Made by a program: the position numbers and the translations under genes
Shown here: one piece after another, positions 36,401 to 50,400 of the stretch
Layout: every line of letters begins with the position of its first letter
Position numbering within the stretch: the stretch's first letter is position 1
The notes under the pieces: generated by a model
Told to the model about the DNA's origin: nothing
Seen by the model: only the letters and a program-made list of their open reading frames with translations
Databases searched by the model: none
NCBI GenBank assembly: GCA_964007475.1
Contig: OZ023273.1
Span: forward strand, 33,540,436 to 33,604,435
From: Hybos culiciformis
Lineage: Eukaryota > Arthropoda > Insecta > Diptera > Hybotidae
Length of the DNA stretch: 64,000 bases
Direction of reading: 5' to 3'

Positions 36401-39400
36401 TTATAAAAAAATATATTTATTTATTATTCGAATTCTGATTTCGAGCGTATTATATTCTTATACTATAATTATTCCTAATAATATGGCGTTCATTATTATT
36501 CTAAATAATTTGTCGACCTATAGGCTCTGGCTTAATATGCCCTTTTATAAATGCAAATTCTTTTTTTTAAATTAAATTAAGTTTTTTTTAAATATTAATA
36601 AAATTTCCAATCGAAATCATAACATATCAGTTCTAAATTTATATAAGTAGGAAAATAGGAACATAATAGTATAAATATATAAGTAAGGAAAATAGGAAAA
36701 TAGTAAGGAATATAGGTAAGGAAAATTATTTAAAAATCTTTGATCTTATAATACGCCTTATATAATATTTCTAAATTATTTTAAAGGATTCATTAAAATT
36801 TTAATGGACCACGCTTATTGAGCTACTTCCTTTAAATTTGTCTTTAAATATTGACATTTTCTTTTTTGATAAGTAAGTATTCATCAAGATTATTTATTTA
36901 TTTATTTTGTTTTTTTTTTTCAATGAATGAATCTTCTTATCTTCACTATATATAAGTACTATTAGGTATGTATATTGTAAATGTTGAAAAAAGTAAAAAT
37001 AAAAAAAAAATAAACACATATGGTAAATAAAATCCCAATTTGAGAAATGATTTTGATTACTTGATTTCATTTATCAAGAGCTTTACATATTTTCCATTCA
37101 TTTTAACGACAAATTGATTACACATCATGCGCAAATATTTTACATAAAAAAAAAACTTTACATATTTAACCAGTATTCTCTTGATGATGAAAAAATCACA
37201 CAAAAGTTTTTAACAGTTAATATTTTGTTATAGAAGTTCATTAAATATCAATATTTGTTTTATTTTAGCATACCTACATAAGGTTTGTTGTGATTTTATA
37301 TTTCTTTTAATGTAATTAAGAATTTATTGGAAGTTTGCTAAAACCAGCTAAATATGCAACTACGTTTGAATCTGCGCCAAAAAAATTTATAAAATTTTTC
37401 AAGTGCCGATCTAGGATGTTGCGTGCACTTAATTTTATTTTTAATCTTATTCGAAATGTGAACAAATATCTCCATTATGGAGTTAATATACACTTATACT
37501 TACATTTTTAATTGGAAATATTGTTATAGGCTTCTTACTCTAAAATTAATACAATTATGATAAGTTAATTAAATAAATTAAGCAAAAATGTTATTACAAT
37601 TCTTATGTAGAAATTAAATATGAACGTCATAAAAATCTTACATATGGATTATTCATGTTAAGATTATAATGAAAACTTAGTATTTTTTATAAAATTCATA
37701 AGATATATTTTTAAGATGTTTTTTTTTATTACCCAGAGAAATCAAAAAAGAAATGAGAATAATAATAATAACTCCATATGAATTGCTCTAAAATCCGTAA
37801 GTGCTTTGGTAATTTATTATCGAAATTAAATGTAAGAAGAAGAAAAAGATTTCAATTTTTCTTATCTTTATTGATTTGACATATCAAAAGAAAAAACGTT
37901 CTAGCGTAAAATATTTCATTTGGTTTATACTATAATTTGGCGGTAAATTGATTTATTTTATATACCTGTTTTATTGATTTATTTTTTTTTTAACAATTTA
38001 TCGAATATTAATATAGTGAAGTATCATCAATAAATTGCAACAATTGAACTTGAACAAGTCCTTCGAGTTCATATTACACGCGTTTGAAAAAAAATAAATA
38101 TAAAAATTTAAAAAAAAAATTTATAATTTTTAATATACCTAATGTAGAATAAGAATTATGTTAAATTTTCTACGCGTTTTTGAGTTCCAACCATACAATT
38201 GTACGAAACTTCTTCAAGTCTAAATTCACGAGCAAATTTATTATAAGATGTATTATAAAACTCATTTAAACTCATATTTTATACAAAATAAATACATATT
38301 TTTTTAGACTTATGTTCTTACAAGTTATTCATGGTTTTTTGCCTTTGCATATTATTTGATCGCAAAGAAGACCATGGTTTCACCGCAATATCGTTCAAAA
38401 TAAATTAAGGACACATAAAATTAATTTTTTTATTTTATTTTATTCCTTTATTTACTTATACAAAACTATAAAATTGACATAATACGATAGCATAGTGAAA
38501 TTATCCAACCACAATAAAATGGGAAAAAAAGAATAATTTCATATATTTTATTTATTCTGAAATATGTAAGCAATGTCCGTATGTATCAAGAACTTATTTT
38601 CTATTGTGAATTTTATTTAAAAATAAAATTTATTTTGTCACTAAATCTTTCATTTTCTGACAACCGGAAAATAATCGTAAAAAAAACTTTACTATCATTG
38701 TATGTTCAAAACTACTTACACGTCATATATCTTGCATTCATGATAAAAAAAAATGTCAGTGAAAAAGAATTATTTCAGCTTAAAATTTTATATTCCTATA
38801 ATGATCAAAAAATTCAGTTAAAGTTTTCCATGTATCTAACATTTTACATAAATTCTATTCATTTTGTAAAAATTTATATGTATAATTATAAGGTTACATA
38901 CAATTTGTAAGAATAAAATTAGAAAAAAACATTATGTCTCTGTTAGAGTAATGAGGTGAATATGAAGAAGATTGGTATAATTTTTACCTACCTTCTTTGC
39001 GATAATTTATTTTTATAAGAAATAACCATTTTATTAAACGATTATTTTAAAAAGAATTATTCTCGCAAAGCTTTTCATATATTTCATACATTATATACAT
39101 AATATACTATTCATATAATGTTTATTGTAGCTATTCTTTAATATCAAATATGAATCACTTGAGTCAACTTTTAGAATGTTTCAATTAATTAAGACTCACT
39201 AATATAAGGATTTTCAGATTTTGAATTCATAAAGAAATAAAAAAATTGTCAACTTAAATGTGAATATACATAGTAATAAGAAATATTTTTGTGACATTCA
39301 GAATGGGAGAAGACATATTTCATTTTATATTTTATATTTTTTAAAGTGTTTTTGCCGGAAGCTAAAATGCTTAAAACAATGGTTAAGTAGACAAAGATTT

Positions 39401-42400
39401 TCATGTAAAACGCTATAAAGTTATATATTTACATAATATTATTAGAATTTTTAAAACATTTTATTAAATTAAATTAAAAATATAAAAACTTTTCAAGTTG
39501 TAGGTATTTAATGTCGTTAACATTTTTTTCTTTCTTTAGATTTTAAAAAATAAAATAAATTTCAAAAAAAATATAAAAATATAATATAATTAGAACGTAC
39601 ACAATGTGAATGTGATAATCTCTTTTAAATTTAAGACTTTTTTTTATAATGATAATCATATACATACATAATACATAATACATAATACCTAATAAGAATA
39701 TAAATAAAAACCCTTATTTTTTAAGCTCACATCATTACCATTTATCTATTTATTTTGATTTGAAAACAAATTAATTTATACAGATGTACATATTATATAT
39801 ACAACAAAACATTATGAAAAAAGGAAAAAAATCATTTTAAAATTCTTAACAAAATTTTATGTTATCTTTACACATAAAAAGTTTTAGTTTTTCTCTTAAT
39901 TTTCATAAAATACTTTAAGTTAATATTTCGTCGAAAACACTCAATTAATGTGATAACTCATCCTACAAACAGTAGGTATATAAATATATATTATAATTTA
40001 ATTTTGTTTAGAAATTAAATTTTATTTTAAAAATATTGATGGCATGTTTCATTATTTTAATATTCATTTAAATTTAGTTAAATACCTAATTTTGACAAAA
40101 CAACCCTTTACTTCAAAAAAACAAAAAATGTGAACTGAAAAAAAGTAAAGGTAGTTACTTAGTTAGCTAAAAAAAATTTCAGCTCCTGCAAAAGTAAAAT
40201 TATTTATATTAATACGTAAAAAGGTTTAATAACAATACAAATACAGAATTCTATTTTATTTCTTTTCCAAGGACAACTAACCCCTGATTTAATATTTGAC
40301 ATTGAGATTACAAGAATTAAAATTCAAAATATAACTAAAAAATAAAAGAATTTCGATCGTAATCTAACGTGAAATTTGTTTGTATTTATTTGAATACAAT
40401 ATTTTTATTTATTTAAAAACTAAACACTGAAACTAATCTACAGAGATAATTGCGGAAATATATAAATTGGCGCCAAAAAACTTTCATAATTTGTGATTAT
40501 AAAGAAAAAAAAGTATAAAATGTTAACAAATCTAAAAATTTTAGTTAAGTGTAAAAAATTTATCAAAAAGGTTATAATTGTCTTTTTGAATGACCTTGAC
40601 ATTTAAAATTTTTTTATTATACACAACAATAATTTTAGGAAAGAAATAAAAAGCAAATTGAGCAAGAAGAAAAATATAAAAAGTTTTAACTATACTTTAT
40701 ATTACAACACAAAAACTTGTTCAAAAACTTCAAAATCTTTAAAATTACTTCTGTTAGTTTTACCGAAGATGGAACAATTTATTTTTATTTCATTTGCTAA
40801 TATATTTAGCAATCGAGTTTGTGGCTTCATCAAGGCTCGAATTTTCAAGATTACGTATTTAAGTTTTAATTTATTCAATATTTTTATTTATTACTATGGT
40901 ATGGAAAAAAATTGTTTTAATAAATTGTCCTATCCTCGCAACTTAAAATGATACCAAAATAAAAAAAAATAAAAAATTTTTAAATTATTTTTTTTTTTTA
41001 TACCTCGAATAATGAGCTAAAAATTTTTTTTAATCAATTCGAGGAGAAAGTTTTCTTTTAAATAAAATTTATCGTTTCATCGAACCCACAGAAATGCATA
41101 TTTATTATGTTTACATTATGGAAAAAATGAATTAAAATAAAAGTAAAATTACTTCTTTTGAATAGAAACCTGATCTTTTTTGATTATATGACAGATTATC
41201 AGTAGAATTAAATAACTTATAAAAAAATTTGTAAGCTTTGAATAACTACCTACTTACTATAATTTTCGTAAATAAATAAACAAAAAACTAATCCTATATT
41301 ATTTCATAAAAATCAATAATAAACAATTCTAAAAGCAAATAGTGATTACTTTAAAAAAAAATTTATTAAATTCAGGAGGTGTTAAACCATATCATATGGG
41401 AATATTGTCCTTACGGAATTAGTTTGAACGCAGCACTAAATTGTATAACACAATAATGTGTGTTTTCAAGGTTGAATAAAATTATTATTAAGAATATTAA
41501 AATTATAAATTTATATATAATTTATTTAACTTGAAACGAATTCAACGGTCTCGAGAAGTGCGACATGATTGTCAATATTTTTGTTATTCTAAAAGCTAAA
41601 TGAAATTTATGTTTTTATTAATTTTAAAGTTTTATATTTATTTAATAATTTTTAGTAGTTGGTGCATTAGAAAACATTTCTTAATATAAATTATGTTGGT
41701 TTTTTAGGCCTTAAAGTTTAGTTTAGAAAAGGATTGCAAAAATTATTTATATTATTCATAATATTATATTTATATTATTTATATCAAAATACCATATATT
41801 ATGACTTAGGGAAATTAAAATGAGCATTATAACTTGCAAAATATCAAGTTGGGGCATAAAAAATAAAAAACCTAAAATATGTATTTAGTGACGTCTGCTT
41901 GTAAACCAACAATAAAAAAATATGTGATTTAATTTCAATATTTTTAAATAAACTACTATTACACGTAACGTAAACACGTTGAATTACATTTTTCGGAAAA
42001 ATAAGAATCCCATTTTGTATAATATATGTACGGACAAAGAAAAGTGTAAAGTAAAATAGACTGAAATTTATTGATCCAAAAAAACAGAAATAAAAGTAAT
42101 CAAAAAAGAAATCATCAAACAAAAAAAAAAACCATGAGCAAACTTTGCCGAAAAACACAACAAAGTATAACGCTTACTAAAAAAAGGATACTTTTCCCAT
42201 AAAACAAACATATTTATACCTTACAATAAACATAATAAAGAAAAAAAAAATATTTTGTTTTTATTATTTTTTTTTTTTTTTGGGAAAAAAGTAAAACAAA
42301 AATGTCAAAAACAATGTAAAGAAATATAAAAAATACTGAAATTAATATTTATGTTTCAATCCCTTGAGGATTCCAAAGATGAGTGACTCTCATATATAAA

Positions 42401-42841
42401 ATAAAATACATTTTTATTTCTGAGAAGAGTTTGACACTTCTTTATATGACATATATTATTATAATTTTTATTATTGTGATAAATTAATGTCATTTAAAAT
42501 ATTTTAACTGTTTACGACCAATTATAATTAGAATAAATAGTTCATAATATAAGACGATTTTACATATGAAAAATATAACAAGCATACAAATTCATAAATT
42601 AACATAGAAAATATAATATTTACAAGGTATTATATATTATTAACTTAAATAAATTTTTTCTCCTTAATGTATAAATAAAACTCACATCTGGATTGCATAT
42701 GAACTTCAGTTTTAAAGTACATAATTATACCAAAAACGACTAAGGATTATACCTTTTTTGCTTTTTATTTAAGTTCTTTGTATTGATTCTCCTTGGTAAT
42801 CAGTAGCTCCTGGTTGTCCACCATTTGCTTCTTGCTGTTAT

Positions 42842-43465
42842 TTCTTCGTATTCTTTGGGGTTACATGGCCTTATTCACCCTATGTTACCAATTTTTTTTT
42901 AATGTTCTGCCAGTACCTATAGAAAGCAACATGATGTCTTCGTCTGGAAACAACGTCCTACCAGTAGAATATGCGCATGCAGCTAGATTATTGGCGAATA
43001 CTTTTCCATCAACTAACACTCTATCAATCTTCTTAATTTTGAGACGTTTTGATATATAATAAGTAGGTTATACCATCTCCTTTCCAAAAAATGGACGGTT
43101 ATTGTGAATGCCGCATACTAATAAACATAAGATTACTTAAAACATCAACTATAGTACTTCCACCGAAGTATTCATTGAGAAAAAATTCCAAGTTCTTCTT
43201 CTTGAGCACCTGTTATTCAAAAAATGATTGATTTTCTCCAAAATGACGATTCGGAGATATATGACTTAAATTGTGTATAAAAGTATATCAAATAATTTGC
43301 ACAGTATTGAGGATTGCCTTGGTTATTTTTCTTGCACAGTCCAACTGCAATAATTCCACCAGTTGAAGAATACCTACCATTAAATAGAAAATTTTTAACT
43401 ATGGGTTTTCCCGTTTTCGTTTCTTTATCAGCTAATATTATTGATAAATTTGTAACAATTTTTAA
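42842..43465 (-). pseudogene. Decayed patatin-like phospholipase, bacterial-endosymbiont-like
   Basis: Patatins are Ser-Asp lipid acyl hydrolases. On the minus strand, pieces in changing frames appear in patatin order: LADKETKTGKPI, SSTGGIIAVGLCKKNNQGN (nucleophile elbow G-x-S-x-G, but the first Gly is Tyr; about 43356-43367), ESSFWRKSI, then NLEFFLNEYFGGSTIVDVL, GIHNNRPFF, PTYYISKRLKIKKID, VLVDGKVFANNLAACAYSTG (catalytic DG near 43008), DEDIMLLSIGTG (42910-42935), and NWxxIG-stop-IRP, where TGA replaces the expected Trp codon at 42875-42877. At least two frameshifts, several stops and a deletion of roughly 20-25 residues before PTYY break it. The N-terminal Gly-rich oxyanion loop is not recognisable. 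Wording such as AGLCKKD-QGNPQYSAND and DGGVFANNPAACAYA is, from memory, typical of Wolbachia/Rickettsia patatins. It is not functional as read. Confidence 0.75.
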
Positions 43466-43480
43466 AAAAATCAAACATAA

Positions 43481-43591
43481 AAAAGAAGTTAAAAACGAGT
43501 TTTCCAAAAAACTGAGGCCAGGCCGCATGAAAAAGTAGAAAATAACTTTTTCTTCACACACAGAGGTGGACTCAGATTTTTTGATTGGGAC
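43481..43591 (+). repeat. Perfect 111-bp inverted repeat, left arm
   Basis: The arm starts AAAAGAAGTTAAAAACGAGT and ends TTTTTTGATTGGGAC. Its reverse complement is found at 43636-43746 with no mismatch that I can detect; a 44-bp spacer separates the arms. It lies just upstream (in minus orientation) of the patatin remnant. Confidence 0.9.
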
Positions 43592-43635
43592 GTCAGTGAT
43601 TTGATTCATGAAGAGAAAGAATATTAAAGAGAAAT

Positions 43636-43746
43636 GTCCCAATCAAAAAATCTGAGTCCACCTCTGTGTGTGAAGAAAAAGTTATTTTCTACTTTTTCAT
43701 GCGGCCTGGCCTCAGTTTTTTGGAAAACTCGTTTTTAACTTCTTTT
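43636..43746 (-). repeat. Perfect 111-bp inverted repeat, right arm
   Basis: The arm starts GTCCCAATCAAAAAATCTGA and ends CGTTTTTAACTTCTTTT, the complement of the left arm. Transcribed, the pair would form a very stable hairpin with a 44-nt loop. Confidence 0.9.
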
Positions 43747-43747
43747 A

Positions 43748-44450
43748 TTTTCTGCCTTTTTCACGTTAACTAAATTGTTATTATGTGCTGCATGGATGTT
43801 TGAAAACAACTTTATGACTAATCATATCGATGAAAATTTTACCGATGATTTTTCCGCTTTTTCGGGTTTTCCATGGAGTTTTCTGCAAAAGCAATTTTAT
43901 GCAATTCATTTCGCTCTACAACTTTGTCTCAGGTTGCAAAACGCTCAAACGCTTCCTTGGTCGGAAAAACTCCGGAAAAGCGTTTTACATGAATTTTCTT
44001 CGATTTTTTCTGCAAGTTTTCACCATTGTCGGAGAGAAAGTAATGATGCCAGTTGATAGGGAACTTGATCCTGCATAATTTAGAAAACTTTTTTACCGGA
44101 AAATTTTCCGGAAAAGTCGGAAAATTCCGGAAAATTTTGTCAGAAAAATCAGAAAACTTTGCATTTTTACTAAAACGGATTTATCACTACTCAAATTTGT
44201 ACCAAATTTTCAAAAGATTTTTCCCGATTTTCCGGGTTTTCCATGGAAATTTCCGCTTCAAATTTTGATAGCTTCAATTGTCACGCGACATGAACCTGTG
44301 TGCCAAATTTCAGCTCGCTGTGATGACGAAAAGTGGGTCTACGAGAGTGTCGAAAATAGTAAAGAAATTTACAGACAAATTACTTTACGAGTTAATAAGA
44401 ATTGTGTCCTCAAAAATAAAAAATTTTTATTTTTTATAGGAATTTAAATC
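43748..44450. repeat. Unclassified GC-richer repeat-like segment
   Basis: This segment is less A/T-rich than its surroundings and contains many short dyads of the type CCGGAAAATTTTCCGG (about 44097-44135). A motif CGGGTTTTCCATGGA occurs at about 43864 and again at about 44236, each preceded by GATTTTTCC. Overlapping open frames (43775-44056, 43830-44078, 44053-44268, 44265-44447) show no domain. It looks like part of a repetitive element, but I cannot name the family or place the ends. Confidence 0.45.
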
Positions 44451-44460
44451 AATTCCAGGC

Positions 44461-47400
44461 TCAATTTTGGTTTTTTTTTGTATAAATAAAACATATTTTA
44501 AAATTAAATTAATCTTTAAATTGTAATCATAAAATCTCCTAAATTATTTAAATAGGATTATTAAATAAATTACACATATGAAAATCAAAATTTTAAAATA
44601 TTATATAGATAATATCCTATATTTTAAATCCATATTTATATACATATAAATATACATATAAATTATTTAAAAACTATTAGAAAATATGATTTCGCGTTTA
44701 TGTAAGAATATTTTTTCAAAATTAATAACATATTAAGTTCTATAAAGTAAACGTGCAGTAGATTGGAATCCTATTTTTAGTAATAAAAACAATTTTCAAT
44801 CATTTTAGATTTTATATAATTTCAATAAAAATATAATATAAATAAATAACGTATTAAAAAAAAAAACAAAATTGTATAGACCATCAAAAAATTTATTTTC
44901 ACAAATTGGGTTAAAGGGAAACAATAAAAAATTCAATATTAAAATTAATAAGAAAAGAAAAATCCTAAAAAAAAAAGGTATTTCCGTTTTATGAGAATAA
45001 AATTTCTATAATAAAATCGGCAATCATATCAAATTCCTTCAATCGGAAAATACAATTTCAAGCCTAAATTTTCCTAAATTAATGAATTTTTTCTCTTTTT
45101 ATAAGTTTCCTGTTTTTCCTACCAAAACTAATTTTAGTTTCTACAACATTACTTTAAAGAAAAAAATGATAATAAAAAAAAATACTCCCTAGCGAACAAT
45201 TTAAGTAATTTTTAAGGTAAAAATTTTCTTTTTTATTATTTTGAAAACTCTTTTGTAAATTTTCAACGTGAACGTGATATGCCAATACAAATAAAGTGTT
45301 AATATTTTATTATTCAGAAAATCTGAAAATATACCCCGAAGAGAATTTCTAAGTTCTGAAGACATTAATTTTATTATTTTTTATTATTTATTTTCGTTAT
45401 ACAAAAAGTTTTTAATAACAATTTTAAAGGAAATTAATTTTTCTTTTTCGTCGTTCTGATAAAATTAGAAAAAACCCTAATTTTTTTAATAGACTATGTA
45501 TATAAAAATATTTATAAAAAATTCAAGTTTAATGTGGATTTGATTTCGAACTCAATATTTTAATCTTGAAATAAAATAAATTTCTGAGTTGATTGAAAAC
45601 TATTTTGAAAGTGTAACTTCCGTGAAGATTTCAGACTACTAATAATAATAGCGGGAATATAGGGCTTACTTTCTCCTACGAAATTGATCAATTTCTATGA
45701 TCTTTTAACTGCAGCTCAAGGATGATCGTAACGACTCTGACGTTTTCACTTCAAATTTATTTAAATTTAGTCGACTATTCATATTTCATAGTTTTAACTA
45801 AATAATGAAAAATAAAAGAAAAATTTTTAACTTTGATGAATGAAAAACTTTTATGCTGTACTTGTTCTGGAAAAATCGTTTTTCATTTAGAGCAACATAA
45901 TAATGAGTTTTAAAAAATAAGCATAGCGTGATTTTTTTTTTCTTATATATATATGTACATTTCTAACAAGCATAAACATTTTTTTTTTAAATAAATATAC
46001 AATAATAATTCTAAAATAATAATGTCAAACAATTAATTCTATGTTCTTTAATGAATTATTATTTTGTATAATGCATTTAATAAGTATATAATACACGTTA
46101 TTATATACATAGTATATAAACATAAACACAAAATATTCGTCCTCAATTTCTTTTTCCATATCCCAAATGTCTCATCTGGTTTTTTTTACATAATATTCCA
46201 TTATAAAATTTTTTTTTGTATAGCCTTGAATCTTAAATTATCAATGAACATAAATTTTGAACTTTATGAAGAATGAGACATTAGGTGGAAAACAATTTAA
46301 GTGTATACTTGTATATATTCTTTTGATTAAATTCACAATTTTGACTGTTAGAAAGAAATTGGAATTAAATTCAAGTTAAAGAATGTAAAATTTTTAAGTT
46401 TTTTCTTAGATTTGTAGCAAGTGTCTGATATAAATGATTTTACGATAATTTTGTTACATCTATTTTATTTAGAGAAACAACTTCTACGTATATATGTTCT
46501 ATTCCACCCTACACAGTTGTATTAAAAGTTTCAAAAAATGTTTGAAAAAAGAATGATAATAATATTATATTTATTATCTGCATTGTTTTTTACGAAGCTC
46601 GACATAGTGTTTTTTTAAACGTTGATGCCGTTGCTATCAATTTTGTTGTCTTTAAAATATATTCGCGAATTCCAAGTTCCAAGTCAAGCCATTCAATTTT
46701 AACTTAAAAAATATTGTTTTTTCTTCTAATTCTTTGTTGGAATGATAAAATTATTTCAATAATCCATGCTCCAAAACTTTATTATAAAATGTAAGCATGA
46801 CATGAATTTTCACTTTTTGACTTAATACTCTCTCTATGAGAATTAAAAAAAAATTGTTTTATGTCTCTACGAAAAGTTTTAATTAAAAAATTCTGAATAT
46901 GACATATTACTGGGGATAACATAATTTACCTTATTATCAATAAATCAATCAAATTCATTTACAAAAAAAAGGTAAAAGAAAAAGTTTTCTCTTTCTTTTT
47001 CCAATTAAATTATATTAAAAACAAAAGATTAATACACCCGTTTTCTTATAAAGAAATATGAGAAGAAGAAAAAAACATATAATAATTATTTTCTTCATTC
47101 ACTTTATCCTAATTAATTATAAATATGAATCATTAATCATTTAGAATTATTGATTAGAGAATTATAATTAGGATAATGTTTGTTTTAACTTAGTAAAAAT
47201 ATCACGAGAAATATTATGCTGAGTTAAAAATATAAACCTAAAATATATAAATAAGCTATTTTTTGCTTAATTTTGATCTCAAACCAAAATTCCTTAGTTC
47301 AAAAAAAATTGTTTTTTTCTATTACAAAAAAAAAAAAAAACATATTTTCGTTTTACCAAAATTTCATAGAAAATCTATTTTGTAATTATACAAGATAAAT

Positions 47401-50400
47401 TAATAGACTTGATTTACTCATTCAAGTCAAATAATTTAATTTGAACCTATATCCGAAGATTACACTAAAAAGTGAATTAGCTTTCATCGAATTTGGTTCT
47501 TATTTGTAACGATTTGAAAATACATACCTAAATATTTTTGGAAAATAATTTTTTTAAATTTAATGCAATCTTCCTTAATTATTATACATATATGTATACC
47601 ATATTTACTATTACCAGAGTAAATCTCAGGTTAAAATAACCCTCGCTACAAGTTTTTGCTATGTTGAGAATATTAATTGAGATAAGAAATTGTGTTTCAT
47701 CTCAGTACGACAGTAAAAAGACCTTAAAAAAATTTAACTATCTTAAAACATTTTTAATAATAACATAAAATTTTCTGCAGTTGAAAATATGATGTATATA
47801 ACATTAAATTTTTTAATGGAAAAAATATATTTAAGTTTTTCTTCCTAATTTTATTCGAATAAAATAAAATATCTTTATCACTTGAATATTTAAGTTGCCA
47901 ACAAAAATTAAATCATACTGACCTAAAATCATTCACACATACACAAAATTTATTGAAAAACTTTTATGCACTATAAATTATCAAAATAATATTACATTTT
48001 CTTTCCTCAAAGTTTATCAAGGGTATTATAATTATACTCAAAAAATATGTTTTTTTTTTTTTTTCGAGCCATCCAAATAAATTTATTCTACTGAAAGTTA
48101 AATAATGAAAAAATATTTTTCCATATAGAATCTCGAAAATAATCACAATTTTAGAGATATTTATTGAAAATTATTGTATCATGTGTATCGTATTAGAAAA
48201 ATAAAAATTTAATAAATAAGGAAACATCAACAATCTTAACCAGCACTGGTTAAAATGCATGTTGCCATGTTATAACGCTAATAATGGATTTTTACTCATC
48301 GAATTAGTTTTAAAGCTATAATCATGAAATTTCGAAAAGTCTTAATTTGGGTAGACCTGATTATGAAGCAAAAAAGGGAGGTTTAAACCCGCAAGAACAC
48401 TTGAAAAGTGGCTGCTTCATCTTTTTAGCAACTTTTTAATTTTTAAGGTTTTAAAAAAAGATGGTTCATTCCAATTAAATTCAAATCAAATTCAAATAAA
48501 AACTACTTATACATTTATATACTAAAACATAATATATTATTATTTTTGTTTACTTCCAGATTTGTATATAAAAGAAAAGATACATAATATTTGGTCAATA
48601 GTTTTCCATTGTATTGCTACAAAATTATTATATATTGTAAAACATAATAGCATCTACTATGCATTTTAAGATGAAAAAAATAATGATAACTTAAAATGAA
48701 GAAATAATTATATGGTTCAACATGGCTTCACAAATAGCTTAGATTGTTCTTCAAAAATAACTAAAGTTCAATTTAAAAGAAAAGTATTAAAATATAAATA
48801 ATTATAATTAAAATTATATCAAAGAATAAGTTCTATGACTGAAAATAATGTCAGCTACAACAAGAAATATTTAAAATATTGCAGAATTCAATTTAATAAC
48901 AACATGTAAATTAATCATCTGAGCTTAAGAAATTTTTTGTTGTCTTATCATTAAACATTATTAAACAATTAGATAGTCAGTGTTTTAAAGTTTCCATATA
49001 ATAATTTTATATTTTATATTAATTTTAACTTTTTTTTGTCTTTACTTGAAATTTGACATTTATTGATGATCGTCAAAACTTTCATATGTCAATATGCCGT
49101 GACTTCTTTTTTAAAACCTAATTTGACACAATAATTTATAATTTATTAATCAATGAAAAATTTTTATGTTCATGAAAAAGATTTCGTGTCAAAGTTTTTA
49201 ATGTACATCAGTTATGTATACTGTTGTGTATATAATTTTTGATCGGAGGAGAACATTTTAGTGAAATTAAAAAACAAATCATCCTATTTCTGTTCACAGG
49301 AGGACATTTTATTGAAAATTTAAAAAAAATAAACAAAAAGTTTAAAATATTTTTAGCTTATCATTCATTTGAAATTTTTTATCAATCACTGTTACAGCAA
49401 AATTTTATTTTATTCAATAAATACTAAAAATAAAATAATTCTAAACTTTGTTTATGAGAGAACTGTTCAACGCTTTTGTATCTTTTCTCTTCCATAGTTT
49501 TTATACGATGGATAAGAGTCAAATCAAGAACTTAATCTCTAAGACTATGGAATTTTGTAATTAAATTTAAATCAATTTGACCATTTTTAATCTCACTAAC
49601 TTATAAATTTCTATAATATAAATATTAAAAAAAAAACATAATGTTTTTTCATTTGGACACTGAGAGTAGCTATTATAATGAAACTTAAGGAAAATATATA
49701 TTTTCCTTTATTTTTGCACACCTGTTGAATAATTTGATTTTCTGGGGGATACTTAGAGAAATACAATGAATAATATAATATTGAAAACTAATACAGATAT
49801 TGTTTTTAGAAAATGAATGAAGGACAATGAAAATACAAAAGGTTTGTTTCCTTTTTTTTTGTATTTGTTTTGCTTATTTAAAAAATTCAAAACAAAAAGG
49901 CTGAAAAGGAAAAACATTTCAAATTGAACAAATACAATGAAAATTTATCTATTTACGTGGAAATATCACAATCTTTGTGTAAAATTTGAATAGGATAGAC
50001 ATTTTCTTCACAATGACCTATTTCATTATTCTGGTACCTATATACCGTCTTTTTAAATGTTTTGCATAAAAGATCTTTGTCTCTATAAATAAATTTATAA
50101 ATGAAAAAAAAAAAACATAAAAACTGCCAATGTATTCACTTTATTTAAATAGGTAATTTTTTTTTTATGAAAATTAGGTAAAGAAAATCTAATTTGAATA
50201 ATAATATACCTTATAGTTATATTATGGGTATTTAAAAAAACAGTTGAATTCGCTTTTAAGTATATTGGAATCAGAGGCGTTCGTTACGGCATTCGAGCAA
50301 TGTTTCCAAATAATTTTAGTCTACATTGTGATTGTCTATTTTAATGCATGCATTTATTCTTCTAAACATTTTCCAGACACATGCATAATATGAAGAGAAG

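Larger units (their letters stand above)
29983..42841. other. A/T-rich non-coding DNA, 12.9 kb
   Basis: No gene that I can support. It holds an (AAT)n microsatellite (31833-31923), a possible hAT left end (36361) and many homopolymer runs. The longest open frames (38581-38910 and 40658-40951 plus, 41844-42158 minus) translate to Phe/Ile/Lys-rich strings without domains, repeats or splice context and look like chance frames. Confidence 0.5.

Noticed and set aside
38581..38910. 109-codon frame
   Set aside because: Phe/Ile/Lys/Tyr-rich composition as expected from A/T-rich DNA; no domain, signal peptide plus mature region, or splice context.
42793..43059. 88-codon plus-strand frame
   Set aside because: It lies antisense to the patatin relic, whose conserved motifs explain the sequence on the minus strand.
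48237..48254. TTAACCAGCACTGGTTAA as a transcription factor site
   Set aside because: A single near-palindrome in A/T-rich DNA is not enough to claim a regulator.
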